Shown: in pieces, positions 25,058 through 34,153 of the stretch
Numbering within the stretch: position 1 is the first letter of the stretch
How the letters are laid out: every line of letters starts with the position of its first letter
NCBI GenBank assembly: GCA_052390415.1
Contig: JBQTGY010000150.1
Location: 1 to 53,136 of the forward strand
Source: JANNWF01 sp052390415
Lineage (GTDB): Bacteria > Pseudomonadota > Gammaproteobacteria > Xanthomonadales > Xanthomonadaceae
DNA length: 53,136 bases
Reading direction: 5' to 3'
Program-made: the position numbers and the translations under genes
Notes under the pieces: model-generated
The model's input: only the letters and a program-made list of their open reading frames with translations
What the model was told of the DNA's origin: nothing
Databases searched by the model: none

Positions 25058-26785
25058 CTAACGGAATATCACCCCATCATCGGCTGTACTCGCCTTGCCG
25101 ACGCCTTTCCAACGCGGGTCGCTGCCCGCCTCCATCGTATTGTCGAGCTTGTTCCAGACCACCACCTGCATGTTGCCCCAGCCGCGCTCACCGGCCGAAA
25201 TGGTGTGACCCATGGCTTGCAGCTCGGTGATTTCCGCGTCGGCCAGCGCGCCCGGCTCGGCAGAAAGCGCATCGGGCAAGTATTGATGATGCAAGCGTGG
25301 CAGGGCTACTGCATGTTCGGCACTTCCGCCATCCAGCAGATCCAGAATTCCCAGCAGCACCATGCTGATGATGCGGCTGCCGCCGGGCGTGCCAATGACG
25401 GCGACACGATCCTTGCCGATCACGAAACTCGGTGTCATCGATGACAGCGGGCGCTTGCCAGGTGCAATGGCATTCGCGTTGTCTCCCACCAAGCCGTACT
25501 GATTGGGTGCGCCGGGCTTGACCGAAAAATCGTCCATTTGATTGTTGAGCAGGAATCCCGAGCCGGGCACCACGAAGCCGTTGCCAAACGGCAAGTTGAC
25601 CGTCTGCGTCATCGCCAGCAAGTTGCCCTCGGTGTCGATGATCGAAAAATGTGAAGTATCAGGACGCTCGGCAGGATCGCCGATTCCGGGCAATGCGGCG
25701 CTCGGTGTCGCCCGCTGCGGATGGATTCCTGCGCGCAAGCCAGCCGCATACTCGGAGCTTGCGAGCAGAGCGACCGGAACCTCGACGAAATCAGGATCGC
25801 CCAGGTATAGAGCGCGATCACGATAGGCACGCCGCATCGCCTCAGTCAGCAAGTGGATGCGCGCCACGCGCGGCATTCTGGCGTAGTCGTAGCCGGCCAG
25901 AATGTTGAGCGTGGTCGCCAAGGCCACACCGCCCGAGGACGGCGGTGGTACCGAGATGATCTGATGACCACGATGTTCGATGCGAAGCACCGGACGCTCG
26001 ACTACACGATAGGTGGCCAGGTCTTCCATCGTCCAAACGCCGCCGCCCGCGCGCACACCATCCACCAGCGACTGCGCAAATGCGCCCTGATAAAAACTCG
26101 CCTCGCCGTCAGTCGCAAGTCGCTCCAACATCGCCGCATAGTCGGGATTTTTCAGCCTGTCGCCCGGCTTGGGCATTTCACCGTTACTCAAGAACAGCGC
26201 TGCCGCGGCCGGGTTCGCAGCCAGCACTTCCCGCCGAAAGCCCAAAAACACCGCGTTCTTGCCACTGAAAGTCCAGCCTTCGGTGGCAAGCTTGATGGCT
26301 GGAGCCAAACTTACCGAGAGCGGCAACTTGCCGTAGTTTTTGGCCAAGTGAACCAATCCGGCGGGCAGCCCGGGAATCGCCGCCGCCAATGCGCCGTTGA
26401 CGCTGCTCTCGCGTTTCGGTTCGCCATCGGCGCCGAGATACATGTCGCGACTGGCGGCCAAGGGCGCGCGCTCGCGCGCATCGATGAATACTTGGCTATC
26501 CGTGGCGGCGACGTGCAAGAGCATGAAGGCACCACCGCCGATGCCTGAACTTTCCGGCTCGACCAGACCCAAGGTCGCACTGACCGCCACCGCAGCGTCA
26601 AATGCGTTCCCACCTGCCTGAATGATCTCGATACCCGCGTCGGTGGCCTGCGAATTGGCGCTGGCAATGGCGGCGTGCGGTGGCCGCACACTCGCAGCGG
26701 TCTGCACGGGCGGCGAATCCGCATGCGCCAAACCGAACAGGGATCCCAGGAAAAGCGCGTGCAAGCAACGAGAGCGGACAGTCAT
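25058..26785 (-). CDS. ggt: Gamma-glutamyltransferase
   Basis: A 575-residue periplasmic Ntn-hydrolase with signal peptide (MTVRSRCLHALFLGSLFGLAHA). It cleaves glutathione and other gamma-glutamyl compounds by hydrolysis or transpeptidation. The N-terminal part has NSQATDAGIEIIQAGGNAFDAAVA and ESSGIGGGAFMLL, typical of the large subunit. The autoprocessing nucleophile is T377 in RPDTSHFS, so maturation would give chains of about 376 and 199 residues. GTPGGSRI in the small subunit forms the glutamate/oxyanion region. The start overlaps the ferredoxin stop by 4 bases. The gene order rsmD-coaD-lipoprotein-ferredoxin-ggt is on one strand. Confidence 0.95.
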   Translation of the reverse strand: MTVRSRCLHALFLGSLFGLAHADSPPVQTAASVRPPHAAIASANSQATDAGIEIIQAGGNAFDAAVAVSATLGLVEPESSGIGGGAFMLLHVAATDSQVFIDARERAPLAASRDMYLGADGEPKRESSVNGALAAAIPGLPAGLVHLAKNYGKLPLSVSLAPAIKLATEGWTFSGKNAVFLGFRREVLAANPAAAALFLSNGEMPKPGDRLKNPDYAAMLERLATDGEASFYQGAFAQSLVDGVRAGGGVWTMEDLATYRVVERPVLRIEHRGHQIISVPPPSSGGVALATTLNILAGYDYARMPRVARIHLLTEAMRRAYRDRALYLGDPDFVEVPVALLASSEYAAGLRAGIHPQRATPSAALPGIGDPAERPDTSHFSIIDTEGNLLAMTQTVNLPFGNGFVVPGSGFLLNNQMDDFSVKPGAPNQYGLVGDNANAIAPGKRPLSSMTPSFVIGKDRVAVIGTPGGSRIISMVLLGILDLLDGGSAEHAVALPRLHHQYLPDALSAEPGALADAEITELQAMGHTISAGERGWGNMQVVVWNKLDNTMEAGSDPRWKGVGKASTADDGVIFR

Positions 26786-27066
26786 GCGGCAGCGTCCTGC
26801 GAGGAAAGATGGGGATCGACCGCCGCCGTCAGCAGGCGATATTTCGTCAGCAACGCCTCCGTGGACTCCGGGTGCGCCGGGTCGAGCTCAATGCACTCGA
26901 CCGGACAAACAATGACGCATTGGGGCTCTTCGAAATGGCCGATGCATTGTGTGCACCGACCCGGATCGATGTCGTAAATCGTCGGCCCTTGGCTGATCGC
27001 ACCGTTCGGACATACCGGCGCGCAGACGTCACAGTTGACGCACAGGTCGTTGATCAACAGAGCCAT
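26782..27066 (-). CDS. YfhL-type 2[4Fe-4S] ferredoxin
   Basis: A 94-residue cytoplasmic electron carrier. The first cluster site is C9-x2-C12-x2-C15-x3-C19-P. The second has the long spacing of the YfhL/Alvin group, C38-x2-C41-x8-C50-x3-C54-P, with an extra C58. I chose the ATG at 27066 because it starts exactly at the conserved MALLINDLCVNC; the upstream 11 codons to 27099 have no family support. It overlaps ggt by 4 bases. Such low-potential ferredoxins lie near coaD in many gammaproteobacteria. Confidence 0.95.
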   Translation of the reverse strand: MALLINDLCVNCDVCAPVCPNGAISQGPTIYDIDPGRCTQCIGHFEEPQCVIVCPVECIELDPAHPESTEALLTKYRLLTAAVDPHLSSQDAAA

Positions 27067-27139
27067 GGGGTTGCTTCGGCACCCGCAGGTGCCGTGCATT
27101 CACTTCAGCGAAACAACAAGATCAGCAAGCCGACAGAAC

Positions 27140-27628
27140 TTACGGATCAACCTGCACAAAGCCGGCTCCCGTCGCTTCCACCAATGACCGGATCTGCTCG
27201 GCGTCATCCTGACTGCCGATGTACAGCACCCGCACGTCTTTCATCGAACCCGGCTCGGCTTCGACAAAAGCCTCTTCGATCAACTCGGCCATGCGCTTGG
27301 GCGACGGCGAGCCAAACGCCAACATGTTGCCCGGCACCACGCCACGCGAAACCGTACTGATGACGTTCTCCAGCTGACGCTCGTACTGGTCGTCGAAATC
27401 TTCGGCGGACTCTTCAGGCAGGTAGTACATGAATGGGCTGCTGCGAATGCCCTGCATGTTCTGCTTTACCACTTGCACGAGGTAGGCGCGCCACTCGCGG
27501 TCATCATTGTTGGTGGGCGCGGAAAGGATCACTGGCTCGGCGACCTTCGGCTTTTCTTCAGCTTTCTCGCAGCCCGCGACTACCAACAGGGCAAGGATCA
27601 TCAGGGTGGTACGGGTCAGGGTGCGCAT
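27140..27628 (-). CDS. Lipoprotein of unknown function
   Basis: A 162-residue lipoprotein: hydrophobic N-terminus and lipobox VAGC with the lipidated Cys at 20. A Lys/Glu/Pro linker is followed by a mixed alpha/beta domain with DREWRAYLVQVVKQNM, SSPFMYYLP and a C-terminal half (VRVLYIGSQDDAEQIRSLVEATGAGFVQVDP) that looks like a small Rossmann-type fold. I do not recognise a named family. GAGGTGA stands about 8 bases before the ATG at 27628. It lies between coaD and the ferredoxin on the same strand, within a conserved neighbourhood. Confidence 0.8.
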   Translation of the reverse strand: MRTLTRTTLMILALLVVAGCEKAEEKPKVAEPVILSAPTNNDDREWRAYLVQVVKQNMQGIRSSPFMYYLPEESAEDFDDQYERQLENVISTVSRGVVPGNMLAFGSPSPKRMAELIEEAFVEAEPGSMKDVRVLYIGSQDDAEQIRSLVEATGAGFVQVDP

Positions 27629-27697
27629 GGCGAATTCACCTCGAAAACGTGGATGGAAGCTGGTAGTGGTGGAGTTTAAACCCCGGAGCCTGCGAGT

Positions 27698-28195
27698 CTA
27701 AACACCAAGATAGCGACGCTTGAGTGCTTGCGCGACGGACGGGTGCACAAATGCAGAAACGTCGCCGCCCAAGCGTGCAATTTCGCGCACCAAGGACGAC
27801 GAGATGAAGCTGTACTGTTCGGCTGGCGTCAGGAACAGAGTCTCGACTTCCGGCACCAGATGCCGATTCATGCTGGCCAACTGGAACTCGTACTCGAAAT
27901 CCGAGACCGCACGCAGTCCGCGCATCAGCACGCCTGCACCCACTTCACGCACGAAATGCGCCAGCAAGCTGCTGAAGCCGAGAATCTCCACATTCGGGAT
28001 GCCCGCAAGCGCCGTGCGCGCCAACTCGATGCGCTCGGCGAGTGGAAAACCCGGTCCCTTGGCTGGGCTTTCCGCCACGCCCACCACGATTTTTTCGAAC
28101 AGCACCGACGCGCGAGCCACCAGATCGGCGTGGCCATTGGTGATGGGATCAAAGGTGCCCGGATACAGCGCAATGCGGGGACTAGGCTGGCTCAT
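27698..28195 (-). CDS. coaD: Phosphopantetheine adenylyltransferase
   Basis: A 165-residue cytoplasmic enzyme for the penultimate step of coenzyme A synthesis (4'-phosphopantetheine + ATP to dephospho-CoA + PPi). The nucleotidyltransferase motif is YPGTFDPITNGH near the N-terminus, and the ATP-binding C-terminal motif is ISSSLVREIARLGG. MRGLRAVSDFEYEFQLASMN is also typical. Full family length. It follows rsmD on the same strand with a 123-base gap. Confidence 0.97.
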   Translation of the reverse strand: MSQPSPRIALYPGTFDPITNGHADLVARASVLFEKIVVGVAESPAKGPGFPLAERIELARTALAGIPNVEILGFSSLLAHFVREVGAGVLMRGLRAVSDFEYEFQLASMNRHLVPEVETLFLTPAEQYSFISSSLVREIARLGGDVSAFVHPSVAQALKRRYLGV

Positions 28196-28318
28196 GCTGA
28201 CGTGAGTATCGTCGCTGCAGGTTGAAAGTCAGGAAACAACGGCGCCGCTTGATCGTGCCGCCAGCCGGAACAGTCCAATGAGCCGACAAACGCAATCTTC
28301 ACAAGTGTATCAGGCAGG

Positions 28319-28939
28319 CTATGCGGCCTGAGTTCGCTGCAACAGCCGAAACTCCACGTCGCGGGTCCGCCCCTCTCGGCGCAAGACGAAGCCCTCCGGC
28401 ATGACGATGGCAACACCGGCCGCCGACTCCACATAGATGTTTGCGCGCGCGGCCATGAGTGGGACCAACCCGGCGAGGGCGGCATTCCACAGCCCCAACT
28501 GAAACGGCGGGTCGACGAAAGCGATGTCAAATGGCCGGGTGCCCGCTGCTTCGAGCGTGGCTCCCGCAAGCCAACCGAGAGCGTCGGTGCTCAGCACTTC
28601 GATGGTGGCAGCGTGCAGACGGGTGGCCGAGCCGCGCAGCGATGCCGCCAGCTCAAGATCGCGCTCCACCAGCAGCGCGCGCGCCGCACCCCTCGACGCG
28701 GCCTCAAACCCCAAGGCACCGCTGCCGGCAAACAGATCCACACAATGGCTACCGGGCAAGTCAGCAGCCAACCAGTTGAACAAGGTTTCGCGCACGCGAT
28801 CCGAGGTAGGTCGCAGCCCCGCCTTGGCAGCCACCGGCAACTTCGAGCCACGTAAGCGGCCGCCAATGATGCGAACGTGGCCGCGCGCGGCGGCCGCGGG
28901 GCGCTTGTCGGGGGGCGTTCTGGAGGGCGGTGTTACCAT
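28319..28939 (-). CDS. rsmD: 16S rRNA (guanine966-N2)-methyltransferase
   Basis: A 206-residue Rossmann methyltransferase that modifies G966 of 16S rRNA with S-adenosylmethionine. It shows the family opening HVRIIGGRLRGSKLPV, RPTSDRVRETLFNWL, the SAM-binding DLFAGSGALGFEAASRGA and the catalytic DPPF. The ATG at 28939 is chosen because the frame further upstream is antisense to ftsY. It has an N-terminal extension of about 20 basic residues, slightly longer than usual. Divergent from ftsY with 28 bases between start codons, the same arrangement known from other gammaproteobacteria. Confidence 0.96.
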   Translation of the reverse strand: MVTPPSRTPPDKRPAAAARGHVRIIGGRLRGSKLPVAAKAGLRPTSDRVRETLFNWLAADLPGSHCVDLFAGSGALGFEAASRGAARALLVERDLELAASLRGSATRLHAATIEVLSTDALGWLAGATLEAAGTRPFDIAFVDPPFQLGLWNAALAGLVPLMAARANIYVESAAGVAIVMPEGFVLRREGRTRDVEFRLLQRTQAA

Positions 28940-28967
28940 CCGCGCATTGTCTGCGATACCGCGCCTC

Positions 28968-30014
28968 ATGCTCAGTTTCTTCAAGAAAAAGCCCGTCAAC
29001 GTTCCTCCGGCGGCTGGCGAAACCCCGTCAACGCCCGCGATCAGCCCGCCAACGGCTGAAATTGCGAGTGAGATCGCCGCGCCACCCGCTGCTGACAATG
29101 TCGTCAGCAGTTGGCGGGAACGACTGCGCGGCAGCATTTTCACACGCGATCTCGGTGAGCTGTTTCGGCGTCGGCTGCCAATCGACGAGAACCTGCTTGA
29201 TCAAATCGAAACCACGTTGCTGCGCGCTGACTTGGGCGTGGCCGCGACCGAACTGGTCATCAGCGGCTTGCGCGAAGCGATCAAGCGTGGCGACGTGACT
29301 GATGCGGCAGCACTGGTCGAATTCCTGCGCGCGATGCTGGTCGCGATGTTGCGACCGGTCACCGCGCCGCTGGATATCTCGCTGGCGAAGCCCTTCATTC
29401 TGTTGACGGTTGGCGTCAACGGCGTCGGCAAGACCACCACCATCGGCAAACTCGCGCGCCGCTTTGCCGACGAGCGCAAGAAGGTGATGTTGGCCGCCGG
29501 CGACACTTTCCGTGCCGCGGCTGTCGAGCAGTTGCAGCAATGGGGCGAACGCAATCATGTGCCAGTGGTGGCCCAAGGCGCCGGAGCGGATTCGGCCTCG
29601 GTATCGTTTGATGCTGCACAGATGGCCACCGCGCGCGGCATCGATTTGTTGATCGTTGATACCGCCGGACGTTTGCATACGCAAAGCGGGCTGATGGACG
29701 AACTGGCCAAGGTCAAGCGGGTTCTGGCCAAGGTTGACGCAAGCGCGCCGCACGAAGTGCTGCTGGTCATCGACGGCACCACGGGTCAGAACGCGATCAA
29801 TCAAGTGCGGCATTTTCACAAGGCAGTTGGGGTGACCGGTTTGGTCGTCACCAAGCTGGATGGCAGCGCCAAGGGCGGCGTGGTGTTCGCGCTGGCGCGT
29901 GAATTCGGAATTCCGATTCGCTTTGTTGGACTTGGCGAAAAGGTGCACGATCTGCGCGCGTTCGACGCGGATGCCTTTGTGGATGCCCTTTTGCCCGCCG
30001 ATCTAGCGGGCTGA
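28968..30014 (+). CDS. ftsY: Signal recognition particle receptor
   Basis: A 348-residue SRP-receptor GTPase that docks ribosome-SRP complexes at the inner membrane. A short basic start (MLSFFKKKP) and an Ala/Pro-rich region of about 45 residues replace the long acidic A domain of E. coli. The N domain (SSWRERLRGSIFTRDLGELF) and the G domain follow, with G1 GVNGVGKTTTIGKLA, DTFRAAAVEQL, DTAGRLHTQ, TKLDGSAKGG and the C-terminal GLGEKVHDLRAFD. The ATG at 28968 fits the family start. Downstream ftsE/ftsX/rpoH, present in E. coli, are absent; an AsmA-like gene follows. Confidence 0.97.
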   Translation: MLSFFKKKPVNVPPAAGETPSTPAISPPTAEIASEIAAPPAADNVVSSWRERLRGSIFTRDLGELFRRRLPIDENLLDQIETTLLRADLGVAATELVISGLREAIKRGDVTDAAALVEFLRAMLVAMLRPVTAPLDISLAKPFILLTVGVNGVGKTTTIGKLARRFADERKKVMLAAGDTFRAAAVEQLQQWGERNHVPVVAQGAGADSASVSFDAAQMATARGIDLLIVDTAGRLHTQSGLMDELAKVKRVLAKVDASAPHEVLLVIDGTTGQNAINQVRHFHKAVGVTGLVVTKLDGSAKGGVVFALAREFGIPIRFVGLGEKVHDLRAFDADAFVDALLPADLAG

Positions 30015-30032
30015 CGCCGAGCCACTTCCACT

Positions 30033-31136
30033 TTGTTGGCTTCAATCCGCGCTAAAGCCGCCACGATTCGCTGCCGCTGGTGGTGGATAGCCGTCATGGG
30101 TTTGTTGCTTGTGGCGGCTGGGGTTGGTGTTCACCACCTGATCCAGCCCGAGCGGTTAGGCGCAACCCTCATTCGCCGTGCCGAAGCGGCCAGCGGTCTG
30201 CGCATCGAGCTGTCCAGCCCCGCCCGACTGAGTCTGTGGCCGCGACTCAATCTGCAATTAGATGATTTGAGGGTTGTGAACCCGGCCGACGTGGCGACTT
30301 TGTTGCACGCGCAACGCGTGGAAGTCGCCTTGCCACTGGCGGTGCTGTGGTCGCCCGAGCCCGCGATCGGGCGCGTCAACGTGCATCGTGCCGACATCGA
30401 TTTCGATACGGTGAGCGCATGGTGGGGTGCCGATTCTGAGGTCGGTCCAGCGGCCGTTTTGCGATTGCCGACCATTGCCGTGCAGCTTGTTTTTTCCGAG
30501 TCCACCTTGCGCGTCGCCGGGCAAGTTCTGAGTGATCTCGACCTGGACTTGTCGGCCGTGCGTGATGGTCGGCCGGCAACGCTTTCTGCATCGGCGCGAT
30601 TTCCGCAAGCCAGCACCGATACGTGGCACCTGCGTGCGGAGGCTACGCCACGCCAGAACGAGGACGGCATTGGCGTCGAGGCGATCAGGGTGACCCTGAC
30701 CGAGCCCGTCGACTCGCAAGAATTGGCGAGCCTGACCGGGGCGATCAACTTGGAGTTGCCGCATCGATTGCACATGGAGCTTGTGCTCTGTCTGCTACAT
30801 CCCGAGCAGATCCCGCTGCCGTCTTTGCCAGCTGCATTGCAGGTCCAAGTGGCTCAGCCCATGGCGCTTGCTTATGACGGTGCCGGCGATCTCAGCGATG
30901 CGCTGAGCATTCACTCCGGCACCACAGAGCACCCACTTACTTTCAGCACCAATGTCAAAGCGTTGATCGCGTGGGCGAACCAGGACGCGTTTGGCGCCAA
31001 TGCGCGCAGCCCCTTGCCTCCGATTCAGGGCACAACCACCCTGCCCGACTTCGAGATTGAAGGCGTGTTGATCGAAGGTTTGCAGGTCGACCTGAAAACA
31101 GACGCAGCGACGCCTGCGGTCGAGCCAGAGCGATGA
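30033..31136 (+). CDS. AsmA-like membrane-anchored protein
   Basis: A 367-residue protein with one N-terminal transmembrane helix (WWWIAVMGLLLVAAGVGVHHLI) and a periplasmic part that begins LIRRAEAASGLRIELSSPARLSLWPRLNLQLDDLRVVNP. This is the pattern of AsmA/YhdP-type proteins involved in outer-membrane lipid homeostasis. It is much shorter than AsmA (about 600), so it probably keeps only the N-terminal domain. The start is a TTG at 30033 or 30036 with no strong ribosome-binding site; no ATG precedes the helix. Its stop overlaps the mutY start (ATGA), so the two are coupled. Confidence 0.78.
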   Translation: MLASIRAKAATIRCRWWWIAVMGLLLVAAGVGVHHLIQPERLGATLIRRAEAASGLRIELSSPARLSLWPRLNLQLDDLRVVNPADVATLLHAQRVEVALPLAVLWSPEPAIGRVNVHRADIDFDTVSAWWGADSEVGPAAVLRLPTIAVQLVFSESTLRVAGQVLSDLDLDLSAVRDGRPATLSASARFPQASTDTWHLRAEATPRQNEDGIGVEAIRVTLTEPVDSQELASLTGAINLELPHRLHMELVLCLLHPEQIPLPSLPAALQVQVAQPMALAYDGAGDLSDALSIHSGTTEHPLTFSTNVKALIAWANQDAFGANARSPLPPIQGTTTLPDFEIEGVLIEGLQVDLKTDAATPAVEPER

Positions 31137-32224
31137 CGCCACCTGCCGATTTCTCCGCGCGCCTGTTGCGCTGGTTCGATCAGCACGGCCGCCACGACTT
31201 GCCATGGCAACACCCGCGCAACGCTTATCGCGTGTGGGTCGCCGAAATCATGCTGCAACAAACTCAAGTCACCACGGTGATTCCGTACTACCAAGGCTTC
31301 CTCGATATTTTCCCGGACTTGCCTGCACTTGCTTCCGCAACGGAAGACGAAGTGCTGGGACGCTGGTCCGGGCTGGGTTATTACAGCCGCGCGCGCAATC
31401 TGCATGCGGCCGCCAAGCGCTGCATGGCGCTGCACAAGGGCGAACTACCCACCGACATCACCATGCTGATGGAACTGCCGGGCATCGGTCGCTCCACAGC
31501 AGCCGCCATCCTTGCGCAAGCGCATGGGCAGGCTCAGGCAATTCTTGATGGCAACGTGAAGCGTTTGTTGTGCCGCCTGTTTGCGATCGATGGTTGGCCT
31601 GGCGCAGCTTCAGTCGAGAAGGTTCTGTGGCCGCTGGCGCAATCGCTGTTACCTGAGGCCGGTGAACACGCCCGACTTGCCGACTACACACAGGCAATCA
31701 TGGATTTCGGTGCCAGCCAATGCCGACGCAGCCGTCCGGATTGTGCAAAGTGTCCATTTGAAAGCGACTGCGCGGCACGCCGTTTCAACCGCGTAAGCGA
31801 ACTGCCGCATGTGCGACCCAGCAAGGTCTTACTGCAGCGCGAGTGCGTGATGTTGCTGCTCGCTGCCAACGATGGGAGGTTCCTGTTACACCGCCGTCCG
31901 CCCGTAGGCGTTTGGGCCAGCCTGTGGAGCCTGCCGCAATTCGAGGACATCGACTCGGCGCATCGTTGGGCAAGGACTTTTGGAGTTGCCGAGCCATCTC
32001 TCGCGCCGATGCCGGTCATCGAACATGTTTTCAGCCACTTTCGCCTGGCGATCCAGCCACTGCACGCGCCCTTCGAATCGACTTCAAACCGGGTAGCGGA
32101 TACTGACGACTCGCGCTGGCTCAGCGCGCTCGAATTGAAGTCGCTTGGACTGCCAGCACCGGTTCGTCGACTCATTGACTCGATCACCCAGGCTCCACAA
32201 ACCAATCCGTTACCAAGCAGCTAA
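31133..32224 (+). CDS. mutY: Adenine DNA glycosylase
   Basis: A 363-residue repair enzyme that removes adenine opposite 8-oxoguanine. The catalytic glutamate is E38 in AEIMLQQTQV. The helix-hairpin-helix is LMELPGIGRSTAAAILA with the following catalytic Asp in ILDGNVKRLLCR. The 4Fe-4S cluster loop is C-x6-C-x2-C-x5-C (CRRSRPDCAKCPFESDC). The C-terminal 130 residues are the MutT-like lesion-recognition domain (LLHRRPPVGVWASLWSLPQFE). It overlaps the AsmA-like gene and is followed by yggX, a pairing conserved in gammaproteobacteria. Confidence 0.97.
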   Translation: MTPPADFSARLLRWFDQHGRHDLPWQHPRNAYRVWVAEIMLQQTQVTTVIPYYQGFLDIFPDLPALASATEDEVLGRWSGLGYYSRARNLHAAAKRCMALHKGELPTDITMLMELPGIGRSTAAAILAQAHGQAQAILDGNVKRLLCRLFAIDGWPGAASVEKVLWPLAQSLLPEAGEHARLADYTQAIMDFGASQCRRSRPDCAKCPFESDCAARRFNRVSELPHVRPSKVLLQRECVMLLLAANDGRFLLHRRPPVGVWASLWSLPQFEDIDSAHRWARTFGVAEPSLAPMPVIEHVFSHFRLAIQPLHAPFESTSNRVADTDDSRWLSALELKSLGLPAPVRRLIDSITQAPQTNPLPSS

Positions 32225-32228
32225 CTCC

Positions 32229-32498
32229 ATGACCCGAACCGTACTCTGCAAGCGTCAGAACATCACCACCGAAGGCCTCGATTTTGCGCCGCTGCCCGGC
32301 GATCTCGGTCAGCGCATCTTCAATGACATCGGCAAGCCTGCCTGGCAACTTTGGCTGGCGCACCAGACCATGTTGATCAACGAAAACCGGCTCAACCCAC
32401 GCGATCCCAAGGCCCGCGCGTATCTGGCCGAGCAGGCCGAACAGTTTCTGTTTGGTGATGGCGCGGAGAAGCCGGCAGGTTTCGTACCAACCGAATAA
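32229..32498 (+). CDS. yggX: Probable Fe(2+)-trafficking protein YggX
   Basis: An 89-residue cytoplasmic protein of the YggX family, linked to iron handling and protection of iron-sulfur enzymes from oxidation. Family features are MTRTVLCKRQN with the conserved Cys7, LPGDLGQRIFNDIGKPAWQLWLAHQTMLINE, and RAYLAEQAEQFLFG. It starts 4 bases after the mutY stop and is co-transcribed with it; MutY carries an iron-sulfur cluster, which makes the pairing functional as well as positional. It is convergent with the next gene. Confidence 0.96.
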   Translation: MTRTVLCKRQNITTEGLDFAPLPGDLGQRIFNDIGKPAWQLWLAHQTMLINENRLNPRDPKARAYLAEQAEQFLFGDGAEKPAGFVPTE

Positions 32499-32509
32499 AC
32501 CCGGGCGGC

Positions 32510-33760
32510 TTACAACAGGTGCCTTAGCGCTGGCAGATACTTCTCCGCCGAACCCGTGTTCACCGCAACCACGCGTTCGCCACGCTTCAGCAGACCCCGC
32601 TCGACCAGCTGTGGCAACGCCGCCAGACAGGCTGCACCTTCCGGGCTGATCCAGTGATGGCGCTGCCGCCAGACCTGTCGCAACTCATGCGCGATCGCGA
32701 CTTCACTCACCGCCACGGCGGCACCGCCACTGCTGCGGATGATCTGCAACACACGAAAGTGCCCAACACCACCGGGCACGTTGAGCCCGAAGGCAAGCGT
32801 CTGCCCCGCCGCGACCACGCTGGTGTCGGCCGCACCTGCCTCAAAAGCGCGCACCAGCGGTGCGGTTACCTCGCTCTGCACGCACAACATCCGTGGTCGC
32901 CGGCCATCGATCATGCCCAGCGCCTGCAATTCGTCCCATGCTTTCCACATGCCGAGCACGCCCGTGCCACCGCCGGTCGGGTAGATCACGGCATCGGGCA
33001 CCGACCAACGTGATTCGCCGGGCGCCGGCTCGGCAAGCTCCAGCCCTAATGTCTTCTTCCCTTCGATACGCCAGCCAGGCTCCTGAAAGGTCGCCACCGA
33101 AAACCAATCGTTCGGAATGTAGCGCTCTTTCAGCAACAAACCCGATTCGCGAATGGTAGGGCCAGCCAGCTCAAGACGAATCCGATCCGGATGGCGAAAC
33201 GCGGCCGCCGCGACGCCGCCCATGATCGGTAGTGGCGTGTCTTCCGGCATCGCTACCACCACACACAGATCACCCGCCAACGCGTAGCGGACCAATGAAT
33301 CGCCGGCATTGCCTTGAGTCGGTACGGCCAGCTTCGACAGCCCGAGCCGGCGCGCCTGCGCCACCACCATGGCCATGCCACGATCCTTGAAGCTCATGGT
33401 CGGATTGGCGCCAAAGCCGGGATGCGCCTTGCCCTCTTCCTTCAACTGCAAGTTGATCCCTGCCGACTTCGCCAACGGATGCCAGCCGTAGTCGAGCAGC
33501 GGTGTGTGACCCTCACCCAGTGGCACGATGTAGCGCGCGTCATCGGGATTGGCGGCATCCAGCGCCAGCAGCGCGCCGAAACGCCACATGTCCGGCCGCT
33601 CGGGCCGATACCAGGCAGCAGCCGGCAAGTCGTGAGAGAGCCGCTCGATATCCAACACCATTTCGACCGGCCTGCCATCGACCGGGTCGAGATTCATCGG
33701 CACATCGGCGGAATATTCGGCACCGGAGGCGATACCGCGCAGGCAGCGTACGTAGGACAT
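32510..33760 (-). CDS. Threonine synthase-like PLP-dependent enzyme
   Basis: A 416-residue fold-type II PLP enzyme. The Schiff-base lysine is K125 in TMSFKDRGM, followed by the substrate loop PTQGNAGDSLVRYA, and the phosphate-binding glycine loop IYPTGGGTGVLGMWKA. The sequence resembles the threonine synthase/threonine dehydratase group. Because true thrC normally sits with thrA/thrB and these are absent here, I do not assign the symbol; a paralogue acting on another amino acid is possible. It lies 63 bases downstream of the Rieske gene on the same strand. Confidence 0.85.
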   Translation of the reverse strand: MSYVRCLRGIASGAEYSADVPMNLDPVDGRPVEMVLDIERLSHDLPAAAWYRPERPDMWRFGALLALDAANPDDARYIVPLGEGHTPLLDYGWHPLAKSAGINLQLKEEGKAHPGFGANPTMSFKDRGMAMVVAQARRLGLSKLAVPTQGNAGDSLVRYALAGDLCVVVAMPEDTPLPIMGGVAAAAFRHPDRIRLELAGPTIRESGLLLKERYIPNDWFSVATFQEPGWRIEGKKTLGLELAEPAPGESRWSVPDAVIYPTGGGTGVLGMWKAWDELQALGMIDGRRPRMLCVQSEVTAPLVRAFEAGAADTSVVAAGQTLAFGLNVPGGVGHFRVLQIIRSSGGAAVAVSEVAIAHELRQVWRQRHHWISPEGAACLAALPQLVERGLLKRGERVVAVNTGSAEKYLPALRHLL

Positions 33761-33823
33761 GCGGCGGGTCTCCAGGCTTGGGCAGGAAGGTCTGCTTAGC
33801 AGATGTGGGTCAAGGCAGCTTGG

Positions 33824-34153
33824 TCAAGCGCGCTCGTCGTGGCTCCAGACTGCGCCGTCTTCGATCTTGATCGGAAATTTGCGCACCGGCGCCGACGCTG
33901 GTGGGCACAACGCGCGGCCATCGCGGACATTGAATTTGGCCGCGTGCAGGGTGCATTCGATGGTGCCCGCTTCGGCATCGAATTCACCCGCAGAAAGCTC
34001 AAAATCCTGATGGGAACAGCGATCCTCCAGCGCATACACCGCGCCGTCGATATTGAGCAGCAGCACGGGTGTGTCCCCCAACCAAGCTACCCTGGTCTCG
34101 CCTGGCAACAAATCGGACTGCGAACACAGGCGTACCCATGCCGATTCGCTCAC
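33824..34153 (-). CDS. Rieske [2Fe-2S] ferredoxin-like protein
   Basis: A 109-residue soluble Rieske protein, all one domain. Cluster ligands are C46-x-H48 (CSHQDF) and C67-x2-H70 (CTLHAAKF); the intervening segment has about 18 residues as usual. It resembles the small NirD/HcaC-type electron carriers of dioxygenases and nitrite reductases, but no such partner enzyme is adjacent. Its start overlaps the GNAT stop by 4 bases, so GNAT, Rieske and the PLP enzyme probably form one unit. Confidence 0.92.
   Translation of the reverse strand: MSESAWVRLCSQSDLLPGETRVAWLGDTPVLLLNIDGAVYALEDRCSHQDFELSAGEFDAEAGTIECTLHAAKFNVRDGRALCPPASAPVRKFPIKIEDGAVWSHDERA

Noticed and set aside
28940..29143. Longer rsmD start
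   Set aside because: It would overlap the start of ftsY on the other strand and adds a non-conserved extension; ATG at 28939 fits the family.
33824..34153. Rieske protein as part of a ring-hydroxylating dioxygenase system
   Set aside because: No oxygenase large or small subunit or reductase is adjacent; the neighbours are a GNAT and a PLP enzyme.
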